Shown here piece after piece: positions 63,697 to 64,000 of a stretch of 64,000 nucleotides of DNA (position 1 is its first letter; every line of letters starts with the position of its first letter). The notes under the pieces were generated by a model. It was given only the letters and a program-made list of their open reading frames with translations, had not been told where the DNA came from and searched no databases. This DNA comes from Stakelama marina (GTDB taxonomy: Bacteria > Pseudomonadota > Alphaproteobacteria > Sphingomonadales > Sphingomonadaceae), in NCBI RefSeq assembly GCF_018122655.1, contig NZ_JAGRQC010000001.1:248001-312000 (forward strand). The letters run 5' to 3'. Position numbers and translations under genes: made by a program.

Positions 63697-64000
63697 TCAG
63701 CCCAGCGTCTTCTCATAGACCTGATAGACCTTGTTGACGCGGCTCTCGATCGTTTCGGCGATCGCGACCATTCCCTGATTGTCGTCGAGAATCCAGCCGA
63801 TTTCGCCGCGCGAGGCACCGTAATGCCGAACCGCCGCGCGGCGAATATATTCGATCATCATGAAGGCGAGCTGGCTCGCCATGCGCGATGATTGCAGGCG
63901 CTTCACCACGCCCATCAGCGGCACGCGCATCGTCTTTGCCTTGGGTTTGCGCAGCCACCAGAGCAGCTTCGCCCAGCCGAACGGCAGGAGCGATCCGCCG
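63697..64000 (-). CDS. C-terminal part of a probable GNAT-like acyltransferase family protein (partial)
   Basis: The frame is open from the right edge of the window to TGA at 63699-63697, giving about 101 residues. The visible part reads WAKLLWWLRKPKAKTMRVPLMG, then MASQLAFMMIEYIRRAAVRHYGASRGEIGWILDDNQGMVAIAETI and VNKVYQVYEKTLG. This tail resembles alphaproteobacterial proteins annotated as N-acetyltransferases; the active-site part lies outside the window. Confidence 0.6.
   Translation of the reverse strand, partial: GGSLLPFGWAKLLWWLRKPKAKTMRVPLMGVVKRLQSSRMASQLAFMMIEYIRRAAVRHYGASRGEIGWILDDNQGMVAIAETIESRVNKVYQVYEKTLG

Noticed and set aside
1..64000. Search for mobile elements, prophage genes, CRISPR arrays and rRNA operons
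   Set aside because: No transposase, integrase, phage structural gene or regularly spaced repeat array was seen. The tRNA-Trp gene shows no duplicated 3' end that would mark an attachment site.

Overview
The window is a chromosomal segment of a high-GC alphaproteobacterium, very probably a member of the Sphingomonadales. The evidence is a complete sphingomonad-type division and cell wall cluster, a PhyR-NepR-EcfG general stress locus with an adjacent PhyP-type sensor, an NDUFA12-type complex I subunit, and extremely tight gene packing with GTGA/ATGA start-stop overlaps. I see no insertion sequence, prophage, CRISPR array or rRNA operon. One tRNA gene (tRNA-Trp) is present.

Left part (1-21.9 kb): the tail of an unidentified gene, an OmpA-family protein, an SDR oxidoreductase, then the minus-strand series FAAL - GGDEF/EAL protein - tRNA-Trp - secE - nusG, with a small entericidin-like lipoprotein gene antisense between tRNA-Trp and secE. 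RecX, a double cold-shock-domain protein, a DUF192 lipoprotein, an alpha/beta hydrolase, NDUFA12 and DUF2155 genes follow on the plus strand. DUF2155 converges with and overlaps aat. Then come an MliC-like lipoprotein, an M1 peptidase, an aldo/keto reductase, an ABC-F ATPase, a patatin-like lipoprotein, a small hypothetical protein and cysK.

Middle (22.1-43.4 kb): the dcw cluster mraZ-rsmH-ftsL-ftsI-murE-murF-mraY-murD-ftsW-murG-murC-murB-ddl-ftsQ-ftsA-ftsZ, with nearly every junction from mraZ to ftsQ overlapping by 1 or 4 nt. It ends in an 11-bp stem terminator. A TPR/SPOR protein and a dGTPase follow. A REP-like inverted pair separates these from a minus-strand pair (low-Mr phosphatase, fructosamine kinase).

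Right part (44.9-64 kb): argS-SPOR-nagZ-scpA-scpB-tatABC, then the general stress response locus. Read from left to right this locus holds an entericidin gene, a probable EcfG-driven small RNA, phyP and nepR (all minus strand), then phyR, a 46-aa membrane protein and ecfG (plus), and a second NepR-like gene (minus). GlnE, a peroxiredoxin, a DUF455 ferritin-like protein, an M23 peptidase, an A-type Fe-S carrier, exonuclease III, a small secreted protein, an outer-membrane barrel protein and the C-terminal end of a further gene complete the window.

The most interesting signal is non-coding. Between phyP and the entericidin gene there is an exact match to the EcfG promoter consensus (GGAAC-N16-CGTT). 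It is followed by about 105 nt that folds into two hairpins whose loops are cytosine-rich in the RNA, one of them containing the anti-Shine-Dalgarno core CCUCC. This has the layout expected of a stress-induced regulatory sRNA of the GsrN type, inside the stress-regulator locus itself.
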